This document shows positions 1 through 8,097 of a stretch of 64,000 bases of DNA, one piece after another (position 1 is the stretch's first letter; every line of letters begins with the position of its first letter). The notes under the pieces are model-generated. The model had not been told where the DNA came from and did no database searches. It saw only the letters and a program-made list of their open reading frames with translations. Source of the stretch: Nitrosomonas sp. Lineage in GTDB: Bacteria > Pseudomonadota > Gammaproteobacteria > Burkholderiales > Nitrosomonadaceae. Location of the stretch: positions 124,001 through 188,000 of the forward strand of contig JADJES010000001.1 of the NCBI GenBank assembly GCA_016708955.1. Reading direction: 5' to 3'. The position numbers were made by a program, and so were the translations under genes.

Positions 1-25
1 TAGTCGCATCGGTATTCAGTATTAT

Positions 26-352
26 TTAATCAGGTGGTTGTGTTTCATTGGCGATCCACTGCAAATAAGCAGGTAATCCGTTTAGGATAGGAACCATAAT
101 CACTTCCGGAAGTTCATAAGGATGCATGATCTTGATCAATTGCTCAACCCGGTCATAGTGCTGCCGCAAGGTTTTGATCAAAATGGGTATTTCATCCACC
201 GATTCAACCGTACCTTGCCAGCGATAAATCGAAGTGCATGGACTCAACACATTGACACAAGCCGCTAAATGCTGATCGATCAACGCTTCAGCCAGTGCAA
301 CAGCGCCCTTTTTATCGGGGAAATTGGTCATAATAAGGATTGGTTCTAGCAC
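26..352 (-). CDS. cutA: CutA1 divalent-cation tolerance protein
   Basis: This 108-residue protein has the normal length and ferredoxin-like pattern of the CutA1 family, small trimeric cytoplasmic proteins linked to copper and other divalent-cation tolerance. Visible family signatures are the AACVN segment near residue 31, the SIYRWQG segment near residue 41, the EIPILIKT stretch near residue 54 and the HPYELPE motif near residue 77. The ATG is taken at 352 because the family N-terminus begins only a few residues before the first strand (ILIMTNFP). The gene stands alone, divergent from the small membrane protein to its right. The exact metal role of CutA1 is not settled for the family. Confidence 0.93.
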   Translation of the reverse strand: MLEPILIMTNFPDKKGAVALAEALIDQHLAACVNVLSPCTSIYRWQGTVESVDEIPILIKTLRQHYDRVEQLIKIMHPYELPEVIMVPILNGLPAYLQWIANETQPPD

Positions 353-509
353 AATGAAAAGGAATTTTTATTATCAGTAAATACAAAAAAACAATTTTAC
401 CCTGCTTATCGTATAAATTCACCGATGATACACCGCACTTTGACATACTGGGCATAGCTTGCCAACAAGCATATACTTTAAAAACAAATTATCGAAAGGA
501 TATGAACAG

Positions 510-707
510 ATGAAAGGATTATTTAATTTGGTAATAACGCTATCTATTATTACTCCGGTTACAATATTTTTTGGCTACATCATCATGGATGAAGGCGATC
601 AATTTACTGCCGAGCACTATATGGTAACGGGGTTCAGCACAGTTCCGCTTATTTTCGCGCTGCTGGTTAAATTCTTGATGACCGGCGCAGAAAAGGACAA
701 AGAATAA
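510..707 (+). CDS. Small two-helix membrane protein, unknown function
   Basis: I do not recognise this gene. The open frame extends upstream to a TTG at 459, but the ATG at 510 is preferred because a GAAAGGA Shine-Dalgarno-like sequence lies 9 bases before it (494-500). From there it encodes 65 residues: a first hydrophobic segment at about residues 5-25, an acidic loop (DEGDQFTAEHY), a second hydrophobic segment at about residues 38-54 and a charged tail (GAEKDKE). This predicts a small inner-membrane hairpin protein. The gene is followed at once by two inverted-repeat elements. Confidence 0.55.
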   Translation: MKGLFNLVITLSIITPVTIFFGYIIMDEGDQFTAEHYMVTGFSTVPLIFALLVKFLMTGAEKDKE

Positions 708-713
708 ATAATT

Positions 714-859
714 AGGGGGCGTTTCTAAGAATTCAAATTTCGGCACAACACTTCGTTACTCGAAAAAAATGTTACCTTACATATCAGATATATGCGGCGT
801 CACCATTTTTTGCTCGTGCCCCGTGTTGTTAAAAACTTTGAATTTTTAGAGGCGCCCTA
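714..859. repeat. 146-bp imperfect inverted-repeat element
   Basis: The left arm (about 714-748) and right arm (about 819-859) are inverted copies of each other with a few mismatches. Shared blocks in order are GGGCG, TCTAA, AATTCAAA and ACAACAC on the left, with their complements on the right. The centre is unrelated. No gene lies inside. Its last bases overlap the first bases of the next repeat element. It looks like a small non-coding mobile or palindromic repeat. Confidence 0.7.
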
Positions 860-1028
860 GGAATCTGTCGGATAGGCATTGTTTCGAATGCTTGGGTGGA
901 TAATTTCTGTCGAATTAAGCGAAAAATAGTAATGAAAGTGGTTTTTTAATTTTATTTAATTTAATAGCTTTTTCAATAAATCCAGTGGGATTATCTTGGC
1001 GTCTATTCGTTAAGTCCGACAGACTCCT
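859..1028. repeat. MITE-like element with AGGAGTCTGTCGGA ends (copy 1)
   Basis: The left end AGGAATCTGTCGGA (859-872) and right end TCCGACAGACTCCT (1015-1028) are inverted copies with one mismatch. A second element with the same ends and almost the same length is at 60583-60748. The interior is AT-rich and has no gene. This and the preceding element fill most of the gene-free stretch 708-1083; the remaining bases 1029-1083 show nothing I can name. Confidence 0.72.
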
Positions 1029-1083
1029 GGCATATACACAAAATCAAAAGTCACCCGTGGCAAGACCACGGGGCATCGCAAGT

Positions 1084-2073
1084 TTAATCAATCATCGTGC
1101 CCTGTGAGCTTTCACAAGCACGCTGATAAGCCAATCCTGCCACCGCCAAATCCCCTATTGCCAGACCCCTGAAAACAAAAGCTGTCCGTTCATCACCGGT
1201 GCGGCGGCCAGCCGCATCACCAGTTACCAAGCTTGTCAGATCGCCGCAAACCAGCGCCGGATCAACCAGCGGTTTAGGCAGGCTGGCTTCCTGTTTCAGG
1301 TCATCGACAATAATCCGATCAAACGCAGACATGCTTTCCACCAGCCACGGCGCGGCCAGATCAGTCATCGTGACAAAAGCGCCGGGTTTTAACCAACGCG
1401 CATCCAGAAATGGAACCAATTGTGGTGCCAATGTTACGGAAGTAACGATCAAATCCGCATTGCTAACCGCCTCCTGTGCAGTTTGGCTGGCAATAGCCAT
1501 CAGTCCCAATTTTTCTGCGCTGCGACAGAATGCATCGCGGCTAGCGGTTCCACGGCCAAACGCTTGAATCTGTTTTAACGGAAACATTGCAGCTAATGCC
1601 TGCAAATGACTGTGCGCTTGCACGCCACAACCGATAAACGCAGCGATGGATGCATCAGGACGAGCAAGTCGTTTGGCAGCTACCGCACTTAATCCGGCAG
1701 TCCGTGCCGCAGTAACCCAATTGCCGTCGATTATCGCGAGCGGCAATCCACTATGGCTATCAAGCAAAATCACCAACGCATTGATACTCTCAAACCCTTG
1801 CTTCGGGTTATCCGGATTCAGCACCAGGGCTTTCACCGCAAGAAACGGCGGATTATCGGCAGCCGCCAGTGTCGCCATCATATACCGGCCATCCGGCGGT
1901 GTGATTACCACTTTTGGCGCACTCCAAGCTTGCTGCAGATTTTGTCCAAGAATCAGGTGTTCGATGCTGGCAACAATCTCTTTAACACTCAGTTGCAGAG
2001 ATTGCAGTAAATCCCGGGATAAATAACGAATACAGTGCGGCTTCTGAGCTACAGTTTTATTGCTATCACTCAT
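1084..2073 (-). CDS. Ornithine cyclodeaminase / mu-crystallin family protein
   Basis: This 329-residue protein belongs to the NAD(P)-dependent ornithine cyclodeaminase/alanine dehydrogenase/mu-crystallin family. The Rossmann fold is visible at about residues 140-155 (AAFIGCGVQAHSH), preceded by the conserved DGNWVTAARTAGLSA segment. Family members act on ornithine, alanine, lysine or ketimines, and the substrate cannot be read from the sequence. The gene is monocistronic and divergent from typA. Length and both signature regions are intact. Confidence 0.85.
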   Translation of the reverse strand: MSDSNKTVAQKPHCIRYLSRDLLQSLQLSVKEIVASIEHLILGQNLQQAWSAPKVVITPPDGRYMMATLAAADNPPFLAVKALVLNPDNPKQGFESINALVILLDSHSGLPLAIIDGNWVTAARTAGLSAVAAKRLARPDASIAAFIGCGVQAHSHLQALAAMFPLKQIQAFGRGTASRDAFCRSAEKLGLMAIASQTAQEAVSNADLIVTSVTLAPQLVPFLDARWLKPGAFVTMTDLAAPWLVESMSAFDRIIVDDLKQEASLPKPLVDPALVCGDLTSLVTGDAAGRRTGDERTAFVFRGLAIGDLAVAGLAYQRACESSQGTMID

Positions 2074-2124
2074 AATTTAGAACTTTACTGTGTTTTTCGT
2101 TGTCTCTGCCGGATCAATTGAAAG

Positions 2125-2153
2125 TTGGTCATATTGACAGTCAGTGCTATAAT
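2125..2153 (+). promoter_or_regulatory. Candidate sigma-70 promoter for typA
   Basis: A perfect TATAAT lies at 2148-2153, with TTGGTC at 2125-2130 giving a 17-base spacer. The -35 matches consensus at only three positions. The perfect TTGACA at 2134-2139 is too close to the -10 (8 bases) to pair with it. The typA start is 48 bases downstream. Confidence 0.45.
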
Positions 2154-2200
2154 GCTGCCCCCACCGCAACAACTAACAGCTTATTTTTGAGGAATTATTT

Positions 2201-4015
2201 ATGTCTCGCCCTATCCGCAATATCGCCATCATCGCGCACGTTGACCATGGCAAAACGACAATGGTCGACAAACTTTTACATCAAGCCGGCACCTTTGCCG
2301 CACACCAACAGATTTCCGAGCGCGTAATGGATTCCAACGATATTGAGCGTGAGCGCGGCATTACCATTTTAGCTAAGAATTGTGCCATAGATTATGAAGG
2401 CATTCATATTAATATCGTCGATACCCCAGGCCATGCTGATTTTGGTGGCGAGGTAGAGCGTGTTTTGTCGATGGTGGATGGTGTATTGCTGTTGGTTGAT
2501 GCAGTCGAAGGCCCGATGCCGCAAACCCGTTTTGTCACCAAAAAAGCCCTTGCACTGGGGCTGCGTCCGATTGTGGTGATTAACAAAATTGACCGGCCGG
2601 GTGCTCGTGCCGACTGGGTGGTCGATCAAACATTTGATTTGTTCGACAAACTTGGTGCCAGTGATGAGCAACTTGATTTTCCTGTCGTCTATGCCTCCGC
2701 ATTAAATGGCTTTGCCTCATTGGAACTGAATAAACCCAGCACGGACATGCGTCCGTTGTTTGAAACCATCATCAAACATGTCCCCGCCCCGGAAGGCAAT
2801 CCGGAAGAACCCTTACAACTGCAAATCAGCGCCTTGGATTACTCCAGTTTTGTCGGCCGCATTGGCATTGGGCGTATTAGTCGCGGCAAGCTGAGACCGG
2901 GCCAGGAAGTAATGGTATTACTGGGCGACAAACCGCCTAAAAAAGCAAAAGTCAATCAAGTGCTCGGTTTCCAGGGCCTGGAACGGATACAAATGAAAGA
3001 AGCCTTAGCCGGTGATATTGTACTGATCAATGGCGTGGAAGAACTGAGCATCGGTACCACGCTGGCCGATATCGACAATCCCGAAGCATTACCTATCCAT
3101 ATGGTGGATGAGCCGACACTTACCATGACGTTTCAGGTCAATACCTCGCCTTTTGCCGGACAGGAAGGTAAATTCGTCACCAGCCGTCAGTTGCGCGAAC
3201 GTCTGGAAAAAGAGTTATTAACCAATGTTGCAATGCGACTGGAAGAAACCAACGAAACCGATTCATTCCTGATCTCCGGACGCGGCGAACTGCATCTCAC
3301 CATTTTGCTGGAAAATATGCGCCGCGAAGGCTACGAACTGGCTGTCTCACGCCCGCATGTTGTAATCCGTGAAATTGACGGCGTTAAGTGCGAACCGTTT
3401 GAAATGCTCACCGTCGACGTGGATGAAGCCAATCAGGGTGCAGTCATGGAAGCACTGGGTGCGCGCCGCGGCGATTTGCAGGACATGGTATCGGATGCCA
3501 AAGGACGCGTGCGACTGGATTACCGCATTCCTGCGCGCGGCCTGATCGGTTTTCAATCCGAATTCATGACCATGACACGCGGCACCGGTTTGATGAGCCA
3601 TGTGTTTGACGAATTCGCGCCGATGCGCCCGGAAATTCCACCACGCAGAAACGGCGTGTTGATTTCCGCCGAACAGGGTGAAGCCGTCGCATATGCTTTA
3701 TGGAAACTGCAAGACCGCGGCCGCATGTTCGTCAGCCCCGGCGATCGCCTGTATGAAGGCATGGTGATCGGCGTGCACACCCGTGATAATGATCTGGTAG
3801 TCAACCCGATCAAAGGCAAGCAATTAACCAATATCCGCGCCTCCGGAACTGATGAAGCGGTGACCTTAGTACCGCCGATCCAACTTACGCTGGAATCCGC
3901 GATTGAATTTATTGCCGATGACGAACTGGTGGAAATTACCCCGAAAACGATCCGTATTCGCAAACGTTTCTTGCTGGAACACGAACGTAAACGGGCTTCA
4001 CGGGCAGCGGCTTAG
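2201..4015 (+). CDS. typA: Ribosome-associated GTPase TypA/BipA
   Basis: TypA/BipA is a translational GTPase that binds the 70S ribosome and supports ribosome assembly and stress or cold adaptation. At 604 residues it has the family length. Visible motifs are G1 AHVDHGKTT (residues 12-20), the switch I segment RERGITI (about 50-56), DTPGHADFGGEVER (G3), and NKIDRPGA (G4). The BipA-specific C-terminal domain follows domains II and V and ends in a basic tail. The ATG at 2201 follows a GAGGAA ribosome-binding site. It is transcribed alone. Confidence 0.97.
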   Translation: MSRPIRNIAIIAHVDHGKTTMVDKLLHQAGTFAAHQQISERVMDSNDIERERGITILAKNCAIDYEGIHINIVDTPGHADFGGEVERVLSMVDGVLLLVDAVEGPMPQTRFVTKKALALGLRPIVVINKIDRPGARADWVVDQTFDLFDKLGASDEQLDFPVVYASALNGFASLELNKPSTDMRPLFETIIKHVPAPEGNPEEPLQLQISALDYSSFVGRIGIGRISRGKLRPGQEVMVLLGDKPPKKAKVNQVLGFQGLERIQMKEALAGDIVLINGVEELSIGTTLADIDNPEALPIHMVDEPTLTMTFQVNTSPFAGQEGKFVTSRQLRERLEKELLTNVAMRLEETNETDSFLISGRGELHLTILLENMRREGYELAVSRPHVVIREIDGVKCEPFEMLTVDVDEANQGAVMEALGARRGDLQDMVSDAKGRVRLDYRIPARGLIGFQSEFMTMTRGTGLMSHVFDEFAPMRPEIPPRRNGVLISAEQGEAVAYALWKLQDRGRMFVSPGDRLYEGMVIGVHTRDNDLVVNPIKGKQLTNIRASGTDEAVTLVPPIQLTLESAIEFIADDELVEITPKTIRIRKRFLLEHERKRASRAAA

Positions 4016-4137
4016 CATCTTACGAGTGATTGCTCCCGAGATTGTTGTAGAGAACAACTAAATTACCCGTGTTTGTAGCAAATGATCTGTCCGGATTATC
4101 TTTAGCCCAGGAGGGTTAGCGATGAAACGGACTTCCG

Positions 4138-6123
4138 CTATAAATACCGAGCAATGGTTTCATGCAATACATCCATTTTAACCGGTTTGGTCAAGTACTG
4201 GATAAAACCAGCTTGCAGCCCGCGGTCGATATCGATGGGCATGGCATCGGCGGAGAGGGCGATTACCGGAATATCGCGGGTTATGGAGTCAGTTTTAAGC
4301 GCTTCCAGCACCTTATAGCCATCCATGCCGGGTAGGTGAATATCCAGCAAGATAACTTGCGGTTTATAACGCCGCGCGAGTTCCAGACCGAACTCGCCGT
4401 GAGTGGCGGAGATCAGTTTCAGATGCGATTGTTGCCGGAGCATGGCTTCAACCAGACGCAGGTTTGCGGCATTGTCTTCGATATACAGCACCGTTTGTTG
4501 CGGTTTGCCGGTGACAATCGCTTTATCTTGTTGTATCTGCTTTTCAGTGTTTGCGGCTTCTGCTGTAAGCGGCAGTTCAATCCAGAACGTCGAGCCTTCG
4601 CCGAGGGTACTGTTAAATCCAACTTGCCCGCCCATCAGTTCGGTCAGTTGCTTGGAGAGCGCGAGCCCGATGCCGGTCCCTTCCACCTCAGTGAATTCAG
4701 CACCCAGACGCTCAAAAGGTTTAAAGAGGTATGCCTGCTTTTCCAGAGGAATGCCCAGACCGGTATCAGTTACGCAAAGCCGGAGAAAACCATTATTCTG
4801 ATCATGACAGGAAATATTGATGTATCCGCCGCTCAGGTTGTATTTTGCTGCGTTGGACAGCAGATTGACCAGGATTTGCCTCAACCGGGTTGGATCGGCT
4901 AATACGGATTCGCCAGTAGGACACTGATTGATCAGGTGAATCTGTTTTGCGTTCATAAGCGGCTGGGTAATTTCTGTTGCAGTGTTGATGGCAGCCGCCA
5001 AGTTGACGGGTTGTGATACGACCACCATTGTTCCGGATTCGATACGCGCAAGATCCAAGAGTTCGTTGATGAGCTCCAGCAGATAATCGCCAGCTCGATG
5101 GATTTCGTGTACGTATGCCAACTGATGAGGCGGGAGGCTTTCATATCCGAGTAGCTGAGAAAAACCAAGAATAGCATTCATCGGTGTTCTCAATTCATGA
5201 CTCATACGCGATAAAAACACACTCTTGGCGCGATTGGCGCGCTCGGCTTCGTCGCGTGCTGCCGTCATTTCTACGGTGCGTTGTTTGACTCGGGTTTCAA
5301 GTTGCTCATTGAGAACCTTGAGACTTTCTTCAGCTTGCTTAAGATCGGTGATATCTGTGATAGAACCGACCATACGCACCGGCTTTCCATCAGCATCTCG
5401 AACCGCTTCGCCGCGCGATAACACCCAGCGGTAACTGCCATTCTTGTGACGCAAGCGCATTTCAACACGGTAAGGCGCATATTTCTCAAAATGGTTTGTT
5501 ATGGCTTGAACGACCGAAGCTTTGTCGTCCGGGTGAATCAGTTCAAAAAAAACAGAATCGATGTTTGGCAGCTCATCAGCTTGATAGCCGACGATTTCCT
5601 TCCAGCGCGGGGAAAGATAGTCCTCGTGCGTGATGGGATTCCAATCCCAGATTCCGTCATTGGTTGCATTCAAAACAAGGCGCGTGCGTTCTTCACTTTG
5701 ACGCAAATCTTCTTCAATCTGCTTGCGCTCGGTGATATCCGTGCCAACACTGATCATGAATTCTACTTTGCCCTGGTTATCACGTAACACCGTGTTGGAC
5801 CATTCGATCAATCGATAATCGCCAGATTTTGTGCGCCAACGGTTGGTGTATTGGTTGAGTGCGGTTTGCGGGTTGTTTACGTGGGCTACAAAGGCTGCCG
5901 TACGGATGGCATCGGCATCTGCCGCGGGTAAAAAAATATCCCAGGGAAACTTGCCTTCCACTTCGGCGAAGGTGAATCCGCTTAATTTCTCGCAAGCGGC
6001 ATTAAATCGATAGATGCGTCCTTCATGATCCAATACAATGACCAGTGCGCCAACATTTTCAATGATAGCATTGAGAAAATCCGGGTCACGCATTGATTTT
6101 TTGTTCATTTTTCCGCCGATCAT
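4138..6123 (-). CDS. Cytoplasmic PAS-PAS hybrid sensor histidine kinase
   Basis: The 661-residue protein has two PAS/PAC modules (about residues 10-130 and 140-265), a short coiled linker, a HisKA domain with the phospho-acceptor histidine in SHELRTPMNAI (about residue 308), and an HATPase domain with G1/G2 boxes (DTGLGIP, GTGIGLAL). It ends in a C-terminal receiver domain with the acceptor aspartate in VILLDIHLPGMDG (about residue 593). No transmembrane segment is present, so it senses an internal signal. A second in-frame ATG at 6108 sits behind a GGCGGA sequence and could be the true start. No response regulator is adjacent, so the output partner is unknown. Confidence 0.93.
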   Translation of the reverse strand: MIGGKMNKKSMRDPDFLNAIIENVGALVIVLDHEGRIYRFNAACEKLSGFTFAEVEGKFPWDIFLPAADADAIRTAAFVAHVNNPQTALNQYTNRWRTKSGDYRLIEWSNTVLRDNQGKVEFMISVGTDITERKQIEEDLRQSEERTRLVLNATNDGIWDWNPITHEDYLSPRWKEIVGYQADELPNIDSVFFELIHPDDKASVVQAITNHFEKYAPYRVEMRLRHKNGSYRWVLSRGEAVRDADGKPVRMVGSITDITDLKQAEESLKVLNEQLETRVKQRTVEMTAARDEAERANRAKSVFLSRMSHELRTPMNAILGFSQLLGYESLPPHQLAYVHEIHRAGDYLLELINELLDLARIESGTMVVVSQPVNLAAAINTATEITQPLMNAKQIHLINQCPTGESVLADPTRLRQILVNLLSNAAKYNLSGGYINISCHDQNNGFLRLCVTDTGLGIPLEKQAYLFKPFERLGAEFTEVEGTGIGLALSKQLTELMGGQVGFNSTLGEGSTFWIELPLTAEAANTEKQIQQDKAIVTGKPQQTVLYIEDNAANLRLVEAMLRQQSHLKLISATHGEFGLELARRYKPQVILLDIHLPGMDGYKVLEALKTDSITRDIPVIALSADAMPIDIDRGLQAGFIQYLTKPVKMDVLHETIARYL

Positions 6124-6328
6124 GTATTGGGAGCAGAAAGCAAAACTTTACTCAGCGTATCTGCTAACAATCAAAAGAGCGATATTCCAGGGATTGTTTA
6201 TGCAGAAAACACCAGGCCTTGCTTTATACGCAGCAAAATTTTGGATATGTCTTAATATTTTAGAATAAAACAGTGCTATTCTGTTTTGCGATTAGAAGCC
6301 AAAAAATGTTTTTTACAGGCTCATCCAC

Positions 6329-6350
6329 AACCCATGTTCTGGGTTTTTTC
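6329..6350 (+). terminator. Intrinsic terminator hairpin upstream of the MazG-like gene
   Basis: AACCCA (6329-6334) pairs with TGGGTT (6340-6345) around a 5-base loop and is followed by TTTTC and more T residues. No rightward gene precedes it, so it may end a short leader or unannotated RNA before the gene starting at 6377. Confidence 0.5.
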
Positions 6351-6376
6351 TTTTCAACGATTAAAGCTTACTCAAA

Positions 6377-6706
6377 GTGGACAACATTAAGGAAATTACC
6401 GGAGTTTTGCTCAAATTCCGTGATGAGCGGGACTGGGCACAGTTTCATAATGCCAAGGATCTTGCACTGGCGCTGAATATTGAAGCGGGCGAGCTGCTGG
6501 AAGCTTTTCTGTGGAAATCTTCTGAGCAAGCGGATATCGGCAAGGTGAAAGAAGAGCTTGCCGATGTATTTGCGTTTGCTTTTCTGCTCGCTGAAAAATA
6601 CGATTTGGATGTGAAACAGATTGTGCTGGAAAAGATGGAACAGAACGCGCAAAAGTATCCAGTGGAAAAAGCCCGAGGGGTTGCCAAAAAATATACCGAG
6701 TTGTAA
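6377..6706 (+). CDS. MazG-like nucleotide pyrophosphohydrolase
   Basis: This 109-residue protein matches the all-alpha NTP pyrophosphohydrolase group (MazG-like, RS21-C6/dCTPase type), which hydrolyses (d)NTPs to monophosphates and pyrophosphate. The metal-binding acidic pattern is visible: EAGELLE (about residues 35-41) and EELADVFAF (about 56-64). The start is a GTG at 6377, because an in-frame TAA at 6362-6364 excludes any longer form; no clear Shine-Dalgarno sequence is present. A terminator-like hairpin lies just upstream. It is convergent with the methyltransferase gene on its right. Confidence 0.88.
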   Translation: MDNIKEITGVLLKFRDERDWAQFHNAKDLALALNIEAGELLEAFLWKSSEQADIGKVKEELADVFAFAFLLAEKYDLDVKQIVLEKMEQNAQKYPVEKARGVAKKYTEL

Positions 6707-6732
6707 GGATACTGTGTAGAAACTATTTCCGG

Positions 6733-7881
6733 CTACCGGACGGCCAACCGCCATAAGGTGGTGAGTTCCGCGTTGCGGGCAGCGTGGAGCGGGTCGCTGG
6801 TATCCGAGACACGCGGATGGTGCGGTTTGATATTCGAATGACTCAATACTTTCAATCCTGCTACATCAATCATTTCGAGCAATTCCGCGCGTGTTCGCAA
6901 TCCTAGCTGTTCGGCAAAATCAGACAAAATCAACCAGCCTTCACCGCCGGGGGTCAGATGGTACTTAAGGCCGTGCAAAAATCCGCGCAGCATACGGCTA
7001 TCCGGATCGAAGATTGCATGTTCCAGCGGCGAGCTGGGCCGGGCCGGAATCCACGGCGGGTTGCATACGATCAGTGCGGCTTGTCCTTCGGGAAAAAGAT
7101 CTGCTTGCACCACTTCAACCTGGGTTGTGAGACCCAGGCGCGCCAAATTCTCGCGCGCGCAATCCAATGCGCGCAAATCCTGATCCGTAGCGATGACGCG
7201 CTGGATGCCCCGGCGTGCCAGCACGGCAGCCAGCACACCGGTGCCGGTACCAATATCGAACGCGAGCGATTGCGTTGCGGCCAGTCTGGGTAATGGTGCT
7301 GCCGCGATCAATTCCACGTACTCGCTACGGATCGGTGCGAAAACACCATAATGCGGATGAATGTGCGCATGCAATGCGGGAATCTCTATGCCTTTTTTAC
7401 GCCATTCGTAGGCGCCAATCAGCCCCTGTAATTCGCGCAGCGAAGCGATGTAATCTTCTGTGCGTGGCCCATAAGCTTCCAGACAAGCCGAACGTACATC
7501 GGGCGCGCGGCGTAATGGAATACTGTGATCGGCATTGCAAGGAATCAGCAACTGACCCAGGGTGCGAGCGCGTTGTGATTGCGCCTGACGGTGCAGATGA
7601 AAGGTTTCAGCGGGAGCTAGCGCCGTTTTTTGGCTTTTACGGTCCGTCCGTTTTTTGTCTATGCGCCGTGCCAGGGCTTGCAGCAATTGACGCGCATTCT
7701 GAAAATCACCCCGCCACAGCAATCCGGTGCCTTCACAGGCGAGACGGTAAGCCGTATCGGCCGTCATGCGATCATCGATGACTTGTACGCGCTTGGGTGG
7801 CGGCAGGTTTTTTTCCGAACACCAGCGTGTTGATTTATCTTCGTCCGCTTCATTCCAGTGAATGACGGGATAATCACGCAT
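6733..7881 (-). CDS. SAM-dependent methyltransferase, HemK/MTS-like
   Basis: The 382-residue protein carries a class I methyltransferase domain in its C-terminal half. The SAM-binding motif I is DIGTGTGVLAAVLA (about residue 210), followed by an acidic loop (IATDQDLRALD) and the catalytic NPPW tetrad (VCNPPWIP, about residue 275). NPPY/NPPW tetrads are typical of enzymes methylating amide or exocyclic nitrogens in protein, RNA or DNA. The N-terminal 180 residues are basic and not recognised. The substrate is therefore unknown. The gene is divergent from rhlE with a 216-base gap. Confidence 0.8.
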   Translation of the reverse strand: MRDYPVIHWNEADEDKSTRWCSEKNLPPPKRVQVIDDRMTADTAYRLACEGTGLLWRGDFQNARQLLQALARRIDKKRTDRKSQKTALAPAETFHLHRQAQSQRARTLGQLLIPCNADHSIPLRRAPDVRSACLEAYGPRTEDYIASLRELQGLIGAYEWRKKGIEIPALHAHIHPHYGVFAPIRSEYVELIAAAPLPRLAATQSLAFDIGTGTGVLAAVLARRGIQRVIATDQDLRALDCARENLARLGLTTQVEVVQADLFPEGQAALIVCNPPWIPARPSSPLEHAIFDPDSRMLRGFLHGLKYHLTPGGEGWLILSDFAEQLGLRTRAELLEMIDVAGLKVLSHSNIKPHHPRVSDTSDPLHAARNAELTTLWRLAVR

Positions 7882-8097
7882 TGTGAGAATTGTAGCGGGA
7901 TAATGGGGCTACGGAATAGAGGTATAAATGCATGGGAAGTATGAGAAATTTATTGATTATAGTTGAGATTTTAAGTTCAACCCATATTATACTCTTCATA
8001 AGTTTAAGTTCTGGATTTATGGTAGCACCCTTCATCCGCTTACCTTGATTGTCATGCGATAACCGCAATGACAGACCGTTAACCCTCCTGGAGTTTT

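Noticed and set aside
459..509. TTG-initiated extension of the small membrane protein
   Set aside because: The ATG at 510 has a good ribosome-binding site and removes a polar N-terminus that does not fit the membrane hairpin.
2134..2153. TTGACA plus TATAAT as one promoter
   Set aside because: The spacer is only 8 bases. The -10 may be real but must pair with another -35.
6273..6476. Short rightward open frame before the MazG-like gene
   Set aside because: It crosses a terminator hairpin, overlaps the start of the MazG-like gene in another frame and has no ribosome-binding site.
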